A stretch of DNA of 64,000 nt, from positions 186,001-250,000 of the forward strand of contig NAJO01000016.1 in assembly GCA_002077065.1 (NCBI GenBank), given 5' to 3'. This document shows positions 47,935-60,600 of this stretch, in pieces; the stretch's first letter is position 1; each line of letters begins with the position of its first letter. A model generated the notes under the pieces. That model worked only from the letters and a program-made list of their open reading frames with translations. It did no database searches and was not told the origin of the DNA. The DNA comes from Cryoendolithus antarcticus (Eukaryota; Ascomycota; Dothideomycetes; Cladosporiales; Cladosporiaceae). A program made the translations under genes and the position numbers.

Positions 47935-49130
47935 GTTGTAAAGTGTAGCTGTTTTGAGAAGATAATCCGCAGCCACGAAACACAACACCTACGTTAGAAG
48001 GTTGTCGCAAAGTCTACAGCGAGCCTGATAGAACTGCGGTCAGATAGACGTACCTCACCTGACCAAAGCCATAGAGATAAGGTACATATGTGCAGCTCTT
48101 GATTGCCGAGGGATCGGAGGCGATGTCGGTGTCACTTTCCTCCAAGAGTCACTGGTGTCATAGGGTACGAAGCGTTACATGAGGCGTAAGTCGAGTACAA
48201 GATACAGGAGGAAAGTTAGGAGATTAAGAAGTCGCCTCAATGGAAAGGGACCTTGCTTGTGGCAAATGGAACCATTCGCAGCAGCGTATCGCCGTTTCCC
48301 GGCTACGTTAAAGGACGCACAGCCAAGGCCTCGCCCGATCGTTCTTGAGTAGGTCGTATGGTGGTGCTACCAGAAAGCAACGTCACGTTTCTGATAGTCC
48401 AACTGACCTCGAGCTCGCTGTCGGTCGTGGTGAACCTTGGAACGAACGCTGAGAGTACGAACACCGTGTTCCTCAAGCAAGCCTAAACGTGTTCAGACAT
48501 CGCGTTGGCTACCATTAGAGTGCAGAATGCGTTAAGGCGATCGACACTCAGACGAGACGCACAAATTGCTTCACCTTGTCATCACACCTCAGCATACATG
48601 GACCCGTAAGGTGTCCGCGTTATTCATTGGCTATTTCGTTGGCGGCCGACTGACTGCGCCATCAAGCTGTGTAACGTCTCCGACATCGCCGGCCAATGGC
48701 AAACTTCAAAACCGCACTTTCCAACTAGCGGGCGCCACCAAGTCGAACCTCGGAGCAGGATTATCAGATTGGACAAGATCTGATAAAGGATTTGACGTAC
48801 GCCAGCGTCGGGTGAGTGTCTCACCCTTGCTTCTCTACCAGGACTTCTGGGCATGCCACTTGTCGCCTGATGGGGTGAGCGCAGCCCTTCACGATCGCCG
48901 CTGTAGAGCCGACCTCGGCAGCTTGGCTGTCATTTCTTGCGATCGCTAGCAAGTGGGACGATTGGAGTCCACTTCTTGGTGATCTTCGGCAAAGAGGTGG
49001 AAGAGATTTCCATCTTTCCTTATCTTTTTGATCTCCCGCACTCAATCCCTTATCAATCTACATCAACCTCACTCTCATTATATACTGCACATTGCGCTGG
49101 AGTGGTTGGAAGAGCTAAGAGGTAGTCGCG
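47935..49130. other. Intergenic region, divergent promoters
   Basis: 1.2 kb between divergent starts of the mtr-type permease and the siderophore transporter. It contains the SreA-type site pair described separately; no other gene recognised. Confidence 0.45.
48761..48786. promoter_or_regulatory. Inverted pair of SreA-type GATA sites
   Basis: TTATCAGAT at 48761-48769 and ATCTGATAA at 48778-48786 are perfect, oppositely oriented copies of ATCWGATAA, the known binding consensus of the fungal iron repressors SreA/Sre1/Urbs1. They lie about 345 bp upstream of the siderophore transporter start. Repression under iron sufficiency is inferred from the match plus the target gene. Confidence 0.75.
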
Positions 49131-51052
49131 ATGGGCTTCTCTTTCAAGTCCTTGACTGGCCGGGACGGCTCGACAGCATCAGCCGCAGCCAACGACAATG
49201 TCCATGCTTCGAAGGAGGATCCTCACTTCGTTCACTCGGACAGCGATAGCGATACCCTGAGCCTTGGAGCTCGCAATGAGAAAGAAGTTCGCGAGCATCC
49301 CAACACCATCACCGTCGATGCCTTGCCTGGCCAACAGAAAGCCGAGGCTGCTGCACTTGTTTGGAGTAAGAGAGCAGTGTACTGCACTTACGCATGGTAA
49401 CGTCGTCGATCAAACTCACTCGTCCCGGCCAAGCCTAACGATCAGCCAGGATATGGGTCTGCTTCTTCATGCTCGCCTTCCAGTCAGCAATAATGGGTCA
49501 AGCAACGTTCGCTGCCTTCTCCACCTTCGCGACTGCACCTGCATATACCACAGCAGCTATCCTGTCCAGTATCATCGGCGGTGTCCTACGTCTGCCGATC
49601 GCCAGGATCATCACGCTCTGGGGCCGTGCCGAAGGCTTCGTTATTTTTTTCATGGTCTACCTGCTCGGCATGATTCTCCTCGCATCAGCCAGTGGCGTCA
49701 ACGGCTATGCTGCCGGGTATGTGCTGTACTGGATCGGCTACGATGCGATCTACCTGATCATGGACATCTTTATCGCCGACACGACTGGGCTGCGCAACCG
49801 AGCTTTCACGTTCGCCTTCGCCTCTGCACCGTTCATTTGTACTGCCTTCACTGGTCCACTTGGTGCACAGTCATTCCTGAGCATGACCACGTGGCGTTGG
49901 GCTATTGGTGCCTTCTGCATCATACAGCCAGTCGTTTTTCTGCCACTTGCCATCGTCTTCAAGTTTTATCAGCGTAAGGCGGAGAAGATGGGGATCTACA
50001 CGCCGAACGTGTCCGGTCGTAGTGCGATGCAGTCATTTGTCTACTACTTTCACGAGTTCGACGGTGAGCCCGCGCGTTCTCATATTCGATCGACCTTCTC
50101 GCTAACGCCTGTTGCAGTTATCGGCGCTCTTCTGCTCATGGCAGCCTTCATCCTCTTTCTCCTCCCCTTTAGCCTCGTGACCTACGGCCGCGCAGGCTAC
50201 GACAGCGCAACCTTCATCGCCATGCTCATCATCGGCATCCTGCTCTTCCCTGTCTTTGCAGTCTGGGAGCGCTACTTCGCACGCACTCACTTCGTACGCT
50301 GGGAACTCTTCAAACAGCCCACAGTCTTAGGTGCCTGCTCCACAGCCGCAATCCTGTACTTCAGCTTCTACTGCTGGAACAACACTTACTACGCATTCGT
50401 CAAGGTCGTATACGCTTTACCGGTCGGGTATGCCGGGTACATGAGCCAGATCTACAACGTCGGTTCGTGCTTTGCGGGTATCATGTTCGGAGTCTATGTC
50501 CGCTACTCGGAGCGCTTTAAGTTCGCTTGCCTGCTCTTCGCACTGCCGCTCATGTTCCTAGGATCTGGGCTAACAATCTACTTCCGCGGAAACGACCACG
50601 GCATCGGCTACATCGTCATGTGTCAGATCTTTATCGCGTTCGGCGGCGGCACGCTCGTTATCGGTGAGCAAATGGCCGTCATGGCTGCCGCAGACCGTGA
50701 AGGCATCCCGCTGGCTCTGGCGCTCGTCTCACTATCGTCAAGCATCGGTGGTGCTATTGGAGATGCAGTCGCTGGGAGCATCTACGGCAATGTATTCCCG
50801 AATGCGCTTATGAAGCTACTGCCAGCTGACCGACAGAACATGGTCAGCACGCTGTACCTTGGAGGATACCTGACGCAAGAAATGTTCGTGCCGGGCACTC
50901 TTGAGCGGACGGCGGTCAACTATGCCTATGGCGAGACGCAGAAGTGGGGCGGCGTTGCGAGCACGTGTATCTTGATTTTGGGCATACCTGCAATAGCGGT
51001 GTGGAAGAACTACTATGTTGGGAAGCAGCAGAACAAGGGAACGATGATATAG
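49131..51052 (+). CDS. Siderophore-iron transporter (MFS, SIT family)
   Basis: Three exons (49131-49396, 49450-50063, 50118-51052; introns of 53 and 54 nt) give 604 residues, the usual SIT size. The second intron is a multiple of three without stops. Its removal restores the family phrase [20 protein letters not shown], and a donor, a branch-like CTAAC and a TTGCAG acceptor are present. Fourteen membrane helices are likely. SIT hallmarks include [23 protein letters not shown] at helices 4-5 (positions about 49720-49790) and [19 protein letters not shown]. It would import ferric siderophores by proton symport. The paired SreA-type sites upstream support iron control. Confidence 0.93.
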
Positions 51053-51369
51053 ATGCCACGCCTTGGAGGACGCGTTCGCTTCCGTGACTGTAGCTATAAT
51101 GTATAGACCCTGTTAATCCCTGTGGAAGTCGGGAATCACACGTCCAAACCTAGCCTCTTATCTATCCGGGCTTTACTACATCCACTGATGTAGCCGAACA
51201 GATTACTCCCCGGGTGGACTGATTGTCAATTCAGCTTCTCAATGTCGTGATCCTGCGGGTCTCGCCGCCGCAGCCACACCAGCAGCAGCTTGGCATACGC
51301 CTGAACCATTCGGAGAGCTGCAAGTGGCTTGCGAATGGTGTAGATGGCCTCACCGACCTACAAAGCAGT

Positions 51370-52936
51370 CTACGATAGCGGGGGCACCCTCATCTTCCCT
51401 TTCAACAGCGTCGACGCCCACAACGTATCGACGATCAAGATGTCGAAGAAGCTAAACACCACACTACCTCCAAACACGATCGAGTGATAAGTCCACGCAT
51501 TCTCGGGAGTAATGCCAATCGTCGTGACGGCAATCGCCCACAGCAGCACCCAGCAGATGTTACTGACTAGTAACTGGTATAAGTGCCATCTCGGGCCTGT
51601 AGCAAGCAAAATCGTCGCTAGTTGTGTGGAGACGGCATAGAAGATGTAACACCAGTCAATCGTGCGCCACATCTTCGCTGTGATAGCTGCGACTGTAGTG
51701 GAAGCAGAGGTGTACTCGGCGATGCGTTCGGCGCCGTAGAAGGAGAGGAACAGGCAGAGTGGGACTTCGATGGCTAGTGCGATCACGCGGGACAGGAGCG
51801 CTGGGCGTGCGATGGCTGTGATTCAGTCAGTGCCAGTAAGCCACGATTTGGGACGGAGAAGTCATACTGCGTAGATGCCGAGAAGCTGCTTGTGGTTTTC
51901 TAACCACCGGTCCCACATCCCTCCGCCATGCGCCCCAAGCATGACCCACGAATGCGAGTGAGGTGGCTTCGAGTGCCTGTACCGGAACCATGACGAGACC
52001 CCATCGGATGGTATTGAACACACCCCAGGCGGTGGCATAGTCTGACCCCATTGCCACTGTACCACCCACCAGCCAAAGGTACAATGCATTCCGTATCGCC
52101 GATTCGGGGAAGGCGAAGAAGCCCGGCCGCGCAAGCACTTTGAGATGGTTCCATGAAGGTTTGCTTGAGAGAGTCGCATACTGCTTTCGTCGATCGCGCA
52201 CCGTAGTCCAGATGAAGTAGCCAAGCCCAGCAAGAGATGCAACTATGTTGCAGGCGAGTTACGTAGCTGCCTGGGTGTTCACGGTTGGAGTGACCTGTGG
52301 TATGTGGAAGCGGGAGATCACGATCATGTCCAGTATGATGTTGATCGCGAATTTGATAGAGCTGATTACAAGTGGAACATCTGGCTTGTAGAGTGCACGA
52401 GTCGATGCTGCAACAGCCGTCGCGATGGCCGATGAAAGCGCAGAGAACGCTGAAATACGTACGTATGTGAGAGAGGCAGCGCGCGCTTGGGTAGGCAAGA
52501 AAGCATCCGCAAATTGCTGTACCGCCGCCACGAATGCTGTGGACATGATCAGGCCGAGCACACCCTGAAAGAAGATGAGAGTGTGCGAGAGGCCATGCCG
52601 AGACTCCAGGGTGCGATTGGACTTGTCTGCGATGATGTTCCATGCAGCTCGTGGGAGGCCTTCATTGAGGACTTCGGCCACCACGCCGATGTAAGTGTAG
52701 GCGTCAGTCGTGACTACGAGAGATGAGTCTATATTTGCGACCCAGAGCTTGCTCAGCGTCCCGTAAAGCGCGGGAAGCACGAAGGCGCCGATGTTGAACA
52801 GCAGTGTCCCTGTGAAGCGGTGGCGGCTCCAAGGCTTGGGCAGATTCCCATCTCGAGGGCGCTCGAGTTAACCTTGCGAGTGCGTGGCGTCGACCAGATC
52901 TGCAGCAGCGACGGTGTCGTCTGTCGTTGGCAACAT
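51370..52936 (-). pseudogene. MATE-family transporter interrupted by two in-frame TAA codons
   Basis: From the ATG at 52936 the frame is MLPTTDDTVAAADLVDATHS, then TAA (52868-52870), then membrane-transporter sequence ([19 protein letters not shown] onward). A second in-frame TAA sits at 52259-52261, followed by [18 protein letters not shown] 52-nt GT-AG intron (51816-51867) joins the last exon ([20 protein letters not shown]), ending at 51370. Ignoring the stops, the protein has 504 residues and about twelve helices, in keeping with MATE drug/organic cation antiporters. Both stops are TAA followed by CTC and could each come from CAA by one C-to-T change. No intron of usual size removes them. 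If the N-terminal TAA is upstream of the true start, only the second stop matters. The assignment to MATE is moderately firm. Confidence 0.6.
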
Positions 52937-53370
52937 TGTGTGGAGCTTGCGGCGGGTAGGATTCAGGCGAAAGCGAGGCATTGTGAAAGTGAAATCAGCG
53001 TGAAGCTGCTTGAGAGCTCACTCTGTTTGCGTTCGGCAAGGTACCCGCGTACCTGTCGCTTGGGCATCCTCACCGACGTATACATGCATGCCTTGTGTTG
53101 TCTCAGCGTGGCCATACCGGCAGTGCATAGATCGAGCATCAAGATGGCACGATTCATGATCACTGACAATCCGAGTGATGAGTCGCATGATGTGAGAAAG
53201 AGGGAGCGAGGTTGATAGCAAGACGGGAATTGCAATCACGGTGTCACAACGTCGGAGCAATGCCCCAATGCCCCAGACGCGTTGTGCGATCAACTAGGCT
53301 ATTACTGACATTATGGAAGGGTGTTATAAACTACACCAGCTCCTTCATTCGAGCCGACCTTTGGACTGCT
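52937..53370. other. Intergenic region
   Basis: About 430 bp between the MATE-type gene start and the 3' end of the Ulp1-Zn2Cys6 gene; nothing recognised. Confidence 0.35.
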
Positions 53371-56300
53371 CTACATATCGGTCGGCGTACCGGGGTCAGT
53401 GGGATAAGTGCATTGCACCTTGCGCCGCGAGCAGTCGAAGCATGATGGCCTGACGCCATCGCACCTCCTTTTGTCTTTGCGGCACTGAGAGCAAACCTGT
53501 GAGGGCTTACTACGCTTGATGCGCTCACCAGGCTTGCGCCCACCAGGTTTGCGCTCAGCAGAAGGCTTGCGCGGCCGCCCAGCAGGCTTGCGCTCAGCAG
53601 GCTCTTCTACACGAACGCACTGGCCGCGATCGCACTGGACATCTGCACTGTGTGATGGAGCTTCACCCGCGCGTACCCAGTATGTCTGCGTCGTGGTCTC
53701 TTGGCATCGAGCACATTTCTTCTCTACAGATGGGAACTTGGCAAGGTTTCGCGCCTGCCAAGTAAGCTGTTTTCCGACCTCGATGACTTCCGATCGGACT
53801 ACCTGACAATTATCTATAGAGACATCGCCGATAATCTGATCAGTGAGAGCGTCCATTCTGTCTAGATGCTTGAAGTCCTCGACAGTACGCATCATATGCA
53901 AGAACGCAGCAGTATTGGGGCGGTACAGCTTCATGTCAGTCCCGGGATCAACCGACAATGCTTCCTGCAATGCGACAATGTCGTCCACGGAGAAGTGTGC
54001 CCAGGAGAATAGAGGCTGCTCAGATCCATGAGCTCGTGGTGTGAATACGTACGGTATCGCTCGTACCATTCGCTCCGGACATATTATGGTCATCCGAAAC
54101 TGTAGGTTCGCGTACCAGTTCTTGAGGTGCCGCCAACTATGCTCGTTCGTCGAAAGGGAGTCGAGGCCAGCCATGACGAAAGTGACCAGCGGTCTCTCGT
54201 CGGCGTATTCAGCGTCAGCATCGAGCTTCTGCAAGACAAGTTGGAGTTTCTTGTCAGTTGCAGTCTCGTTACCTGTCTCGTTCCTGAAGATCTGACACGA
54301 GCTACTCCGCGGCGGTGGGCAGAAATTGAAGGAGTAAAAGCCATCCCAATCTAATTCCGCCGCATCTGGATCGGTAATCTGCTCTGGTAGCTCAGTCTTT
54401 GTGTTGAAGACCGAATCCCAGTATGCAAGGATTTCATCAAACCTCTGTGCCGCTTTTGCCACAGGATTGTATTCTTTGCGCCCAGATTTCTCGGGACCAC
54501 TATGGCGGTGGGCCACGATCACGAGATTTGGCCACGTAGTGATATCGTCTTCCAAGAGAGCCGCGTCTGCGTAGTGGGCACAGGCCTTGCTGCCGAAAAA
54601 TCGCACAGCATTCGTGTCAAGTGATAGCTCCGTCACGCTCGGGTGCAGCGTGAAGATCTGGTCGATACGGGCCAGCGGGCTGCCATTAGCATCGTTCTCC
54701 ACCCCTATGGTGACCCCCGAACCGGAATTGTTCGCAAGAGCGCGTGCTGCAGACATAAACAGCCCGTTCAAGTGGTTGTACGACGTCAGTGCAGCTTCCT
54801 CCCCGCCAAGGCCAGTCCAGACACTTCGGAACCTGAACGCCATTTGACGAGGCGTCATGTCGCCTTCCGAATGCAGCATCACCCGTACAAGGGGTCTGTA
54901 GCTGACTGCCATGTACACTGCTGGAGGATGTAGATGGTTCTCCGCAAGACATTCTGAAGTAAGTCGGCTGAGTAGCGGGTCCACATGGCCGTCCTTCGAT
55001 CGTGCACCCTTGTGAGATCCCTTGGGCGGCGCACTTTCATGGCGGTCACCGCTACGTGCTGAGTTTTCTGCACCAAGCAATGGAGCATTGGACTGCCATC
55101 TTGCACGCATCTCGGCTTCGAGCGGGATCGCATCGCCCCACATCCATTGCGGGCTCCCTGGAAAGCCATGACCTCCTGCTGCTCGCAAAAGATATGCATA
55201 GCGTAGACGTAGCTTCTGTGCATTGTGATAATCCAGAAGCGGTCTTCCTTCGGCCAGATCCTGGAAGTTTCGTAACGCATGCAGTCCGCAATCGTAGCCA
55301 TTGCGCTGCACGAAGGGCTGTAAAGTATGGACAGTCCATGTGCCCTCCCAGGTCGGATCGACTGTGGACGTGCTACACAAGGCATCGAACAGGATTTTGA
55401 TCATCTGCTCGTTTCTGGTCTCACGTATGGCTTGATCGTACTGGTCGCTCCCAATGACCCACGAGTCCACGATCGTTATTTTGCGGTCTGCCTTCGTGGC
55501 ACGGAAGGCGAACCAGTGACAATCGCGCTCGTTGAACATGCCGACCGCTGTGTCAGTGTCTTCGGTCATCTCCCAAGGTTCCCCCAAAGTTTCCATAGTT
55601 GTGTGAACTTCAGCTACGGCGGCTTTGAAATCCCAGAGGAACTTGTCGAAGTTTTTCGTGAGAGCGTGCGAGCAGACATAGTTGTTCAGCGAGGTTGCCC
55701 CGCATCTTCTGCTAGGATACAGGGCAGTCAATATTCCGACCATCGCATCTTCCTTAAGCATGTTCTTGTTCCAGAGGGACAGAATATCTTCACAAGACCT
55801 GGTGAAGCTGCATTCGCCGCTCCCTGAAGTCCACTCAAGCTTCTTGCCAAAGGAGGCAGCGTCATCGCCGAATTCGTTCAAAATTTCAGCGAAGGGGACA
55901 TGGCGATTCGGCTTTGCCACACCACTCATCTCGTACATTCCGCTAACCACAGCAGCCTCGAGGTCTCGGATCTGCTTGATGTCGCGAGCGCTGGCAACTT
56001 GTCGGCTACATTTCTTCCAGCGAGGGTAGCAACATGAGCAGCAATCTGCGCATCATACTTCTCTTCATTAGTCAACAAAGGCTTTGGATCAGGTCTTGGA
56101 TCCTCGTCCTTGTCTCCTTGTTTGTCGTGCACAGATTCTCCTTCGTCGCTAGAGCTGCTCTCGGGATCACTAGGCTCGCCGCCGTTGCCGCCTTGTTTCG
56201 TGAGTACTTTCTTCGCAGATGCTTGAGCATCAGGCGCTTGGGCGTCGTCGACTCCTGTGATGTCTGTGTCGTGGTTCGCCGCACCAGGAAGCTTCGTCTT

Positions 56301-57483
56301 GAGATTGACAGCATTGTGATGAAGTGCAGTGGATGACAGCATTGTGATAAAGTGCAGTGGATATCTTCAGGAAGGTAGTATCCATCGAGGTGCGCAAAGC
56401 GTCAAGCGACTTCTGCGTAGCGGAGGCATGCATGAACTTTCGGCACATCTTGACCAGGGTTGTCTGGAATACCTCCGCTTGGCCTTCATCAAGCGGCAGC
56501 TCGTTGAGCATACCAACTAGGACTGCGTCGTCCACGCCAGCTTTCGGCGAAGTGCTCTCTGCTTGCTGTTGCTCTTCAGTCCAGAAAGGGTCCTCATCAT
56601 CCAGTATCATTGGGTTTCCGCTGCTGATCGAATTCTTCGAGCCATGAGACGAGGCCGAGTCGTCTTCGATCACAACCGCGTCAGGCATTTCGACGTCGTC
56701 GTGCAGCTGTGTCTCGGGTACTTCAGCGCCTTTTGCTTTTGATGTGTCGTCGAGCTGCTGCTGTGTCTCGGGCACTCCAGGTCCTCTAGCTCTTGGTGCA
56801 ACGTCGTGCTGAGGTTGCGTCTCGAGCACTCCGGTGCGTCTTGGTCTTTGTTTCCATCCTTTTGAACGTCCAGCAGATCCGGACACTAATCGCTGTGACT
56901 TGGGAGTCGGAGTTTGTGCAGGCTTCAAGACTCGAGACTTCCGGGGAGAATCGTCACCAGTCGCACATATCGACTCGTCGATACCAAGACCTTGGAACTG
57001 CGTCTCTGGGATTTCGGGCGATCTATTCTCCACTCGGTACTGGCCCTCGTTCGTGTCTGCGGCGAAAGCTTGTCGCCGACCGGTCGAGTTTGGTCTGGAA
57101 GCACGCGTTGGCGTGTGAGCGGCGTCGCCACTTCGGCTGGATGCCAGCGCCTGTGACAGACCTGGAATAGAGAATAGAGGCCCGGTGACAATTCTGGGAC
57201 GGCTCTCGAGGAGTGGTGGCGTGGACGGATCACGCGGAGGAGGCGTCTTGTAACCTTTTGGTGTGGGAAGATCTGCCACCGTCGGAGCGCCCACAAGAAG
57301 CACACCACGATTGTGAGCATCGACGTAATTTTGCATGTACGTCACCTCCTGTGGAGGTAAGTCGTTCGTTGTTGGTAACACCCATGGCGCCGTCTCGAAA
57401 TGGTCGTCTCCGAGACGCTGCAGATTCGTGTCGTCTACTGCTTTCTTCAACCTGCTCTTAGCGTTCTTGTTGAGTTTGACCAT
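53371..57483 (-). pseudogene. Ulp1-type cysteine protease fused to a Zn2Cys6 domain, frameshifted by a 28-bp duplication
   Basis: The ATG at 57483 (MVKLNKNAKSRLKKAV) opens a Ser/Pro-rich, presumably disordered region of about 390 residues containing repeated VPETQ-like peptides. At 56306-56361 a 28-bp tandem duplication shifts the frame, and translation would stop at 56230. Skipping one copy restores the frame to an acidic linker, then a 68-nt intron (55991-56058), then the protease: His in ERDCHWFAF (55516-55518), Asp in IVDSWVIG (55465-55467) and Cys in NGYDCGLHAL (55288-55290), the C48 triad with the oxyanion Gln in LQPFVQRN. A middle domain follows, then a CxxC zinc-like motif, basic AERKPxGR repeats resembling AT-hooks, and a canonical Zn2Cys6 (CSQCRKDKRRC, then CFDCSRRKVQC) at the extreme C-terminus. 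The intact form would have about 1,338 residues. A nuclear deSUMOylating or related protease tethered to DNA is inferred. Confidence 0.7.
56306..56361 (-). repeat. 28-bp tandem duplication inside the Ulp1-Zn2Cys6 gene
   Basis: Positions 56306-56333 and 56334-56361 are adjacent copies differing at one base (g/a in the middle). Because 28 is not a multiple of three, it shifts the reading frame. Removing either copy restores a continuous open frame. Confidence 0.9.
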
Positions 57484-57679
57484 TGTGGCGTACGACCACA
57501 AGATGTGGGTTTGAGGTCAACAATCGACGCTGGCAGTGTTGTCGGTGAACAGCGCGATTTCTGCAGAGACTGCTACGCAGTATCTTGGAACAGTCTTGGC
57601 GTGTTCAGAAGCAGCAGTAGGGAAGGAGCGAACAACTCGACTTGGTCCCCTCCTTTCCCTCCAGTATGATCCGAGATCT

Positions 57680-60600
57680 TGCACAGTTGCTTGTCCGGCT
57701 GGTCGCGATTCGAATGTCTGCAGACCTAGAACCTTGCACTCTTGTCTTCGATCGCAGCATCTTGTGCTTGTCCGTAGCGCTCCAACGGTCGACGACTTGC
57801 ACAGAAACCTCACCACTCGTTCGGCCCAGGATGCTTGCGAACCTAGATCATGCACCACGAATCTTGGTTATTTCCTAGCATCGTCCAGAGGAGACTCGGC
57901 CATGCACGATGTCCTTGCGGTGGATCCTGGCACCCGTCTAACCTTGTCCGCGAGTCTCATTCACGCTCTCTGTCAATGCACCCCGTCTTGTCCCCGCCGA
58001 CCCTCAAGTCTGTCTATCTGTCCTTCGCCTCTCAAGGAGCTTGCACGAAACCTTTTGAATGCGCTCCGCCGCAATCGGTTACGGGTCTCAGCGTTGCACG
58101 CCGACTTCTTCACCAGGCCGTCCGGGTCTGCCATTCCTTACTTCGCCACGGAGACGTCTTGCACGAGGATCTTTGCAGTGAGCTCGAACCCGTGCTCGCC
58201 TGGCAGAGCATCATGCACAAGGATCTTCGTCATGGTCCTCGTGTAGGAGCTCAACCTGCACAGAAACCTTTGCGGCGGTTCCGACCTCGTCTTCGTGTAG
58301 CAGAGCATCTTGTACAACGACCTTTGCGGAAGCTCCGCCACCGACCTCGCGTAAGAAAGGATCTTGCACAAAGGACTTCGCGGTGAGTTCAATATCGTCG
58401 ACGTCTGGCAGAGCATCGTGCACGAGTCCTTCTTAGCAGCTTCGTCATCGTCCTCGCGTGAGCAAGGATCTTATACGAGGACCTTTGCAGCATGAATTCC
58501 AAACCTGCAAGCTCCCTCTGCCGCGGTCTCGTATGCGCATTGGCGTTGCACCGCGACTTGTCGAGGCATCCATGGCGTTGTCCAAGTCTGGTCCCACCTG
58601 GTCTCATCAGGAGAGTCGGTAGAGTGCTAGCGCTGCACCAAATCTTCTGGCATGACTGCTTCAAATTGTCCGAGTCTTGTCCGACCTGCTCTCGTCAGGA
58701 GCGTTAGTGGAGAGCTGGCGCTGCACCAAGTCTTCCTGTATGTCTTTTCAAACCGTCCAAGTCTTGTCTGTCCCACAAGTTGTTGGCAGAGTTGAGCATA
58801 CAGTTGTCGTTGCACCAAGTCTTCTCGATAGCTACTTTAGTCATTGCTACGAGCATTCAAAAGTCGATCAGCGCTGCACGGTATCTTCTCGAGACCTTTC
58901 CCTGGCGTCGCCGAGAGAGTCGAGATCCCCGTTGGCGTTGCACCAAGCATTCCCGTTAGCCTCGTCCATCGTCGCCACAGACTGTGGAATTCCGGCCAGC
59001 GATGCACGACATCTTCTCGAGACCTTTTCATGTCGTTGCTGAGAGCGTGGATATGTCGATTGGCATTACACCGCGACTTCTCGACAGCTTCTTCCGTTGT
59101 TGCTGCAAGGGTCGAACTGTCAGGTAGCATGCTGTCACGAGTCTGGAGGAACGCATCAGTCATGCATGTCTAATAAGTACGTCGTCTACATCGCCGGCGT
59201 CTTTCACTCACATTCTGACATTACGATATGACCTCAAGTCCCTTCATGACGTCCTCAAGCATCATGGGAACCTGCTAACTGACATCAGTACGTTCAATAG
59301 GCTGCATCATGGCCGATCGGCGCTGACCTGTCAATTTGCACGAGAGCCTGGCCTGGTATTGCAATTCCTTTTCGAAGTATGCACGGATTGCTAGCGTGGT
59401 TCTGTGCCTGGATCAGTAACGAGCGGCTACATTTGGGCCAACTCTTCCATAGTTCGAGAGAATCTGGATGCTCGATCGCTTCTGCTTATGTACGGACTGC
59501 TGGCGTGTTGCTGTTCGCAGATCAGTGGCGAGCTGCTACATTTGCACCAACTCTTCCGTACTGCGAGAGGATGTGGATGCTCACCTGCTCCTGCTTATGC
59601 ACCTGCGCTTCCAGATTTACCGACTCGCATGATATGCAACGCCGGTCCATGATATCTGCCTCTTCACGACTCACGCAATTGATAGTCAGCAGCTTCGACA
59701 GGGTACTTTCAGACATGCCTAGCCTCTTGCTACAACGACAGCTCAGACAGATCAACACAGCTATCGCCCAGCCCTAAAGAGTGTCCATACTCGCGCCAGC
59801 TTCATCGGCGTAGTTGTCCACGATGAACGCCTAGCACCGCCAAAGTGGTTCGAGCATGGGCAGCTCCTCCGGGTGTTCGGAAGCGTAGTGCCAGAGTCAG
59901 TCCTGTTGCTATCGGCTCATCCACGCCCAGATCCGCGAGTGCTCAATCCCATGGATATCTGTCAGCGGAATCGTCATCGAACAGCTCTTGAGAGTGACGA
60001 AGACGCCTAGCACTAGCAAAGTCCTGAAGGGTCGAGAAGGCCCTGCGAGTGTTCGGAGGAGTGTTGCCAATGAATGCACCTCAAGGGACATCATATCGAG
60101 ATCGCCCAGCTTGTTGCAGTGCCCGCGCTCGCACTAGCCTCATCAGCGTAGTCATCTATTGCTAGCTCTTGCGAGTAGCTCAGACGCCTAGCATTGACTA
60201 AGTATTCGAGCGTGGCTCCATCAAGTGGTCGAAAATCGAGTGGCGCCCTTGTGGTCGTTGGGAGGCAGTTGGCATGAGTCGCTCAGCTCTTCAGAATGTG
60301 CGTCCAGCGAACACTTGCTCTAAGTGGTCACGCGTTGTACGCTCGGAGTGGTGTCAATCAGCGAGCAGCTCTAGAGAGTGCCTTCTGACGTCCAGCCACA
60401 ACGCAAGCGCCCATTGCATGTTCAGCTTGCTCAAGTGCCCACGGGAAGCCCAGCTCATCCAAGTGCTCGAAGACAAGACCGCTGCCTCCCAACAACAGTG
60501 ATGTACGGCATTGTAAGCTACATGTATCTTATCTACAAAGACAACGTGAATTTAGAGTTACGTCCCGAAAGAGTAAGCCGACACAGTTTATATGTGATTC

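Noticed and set aside
50064..50117. Continuous coding through this segment of the siderophore transporter
   Set aside because: It is open by chance (54 nt, no stop). Donor, branch-like and acceptor signals are present, and removing it restores the conserved EFDVIGALLL phrase.
57536..58246. 236-codon plus-strand frame at the start of the repeat array
   Set aside because: It consists of drifting repeat units with no constant frame; repeat spacings are mostly not multiples of three.
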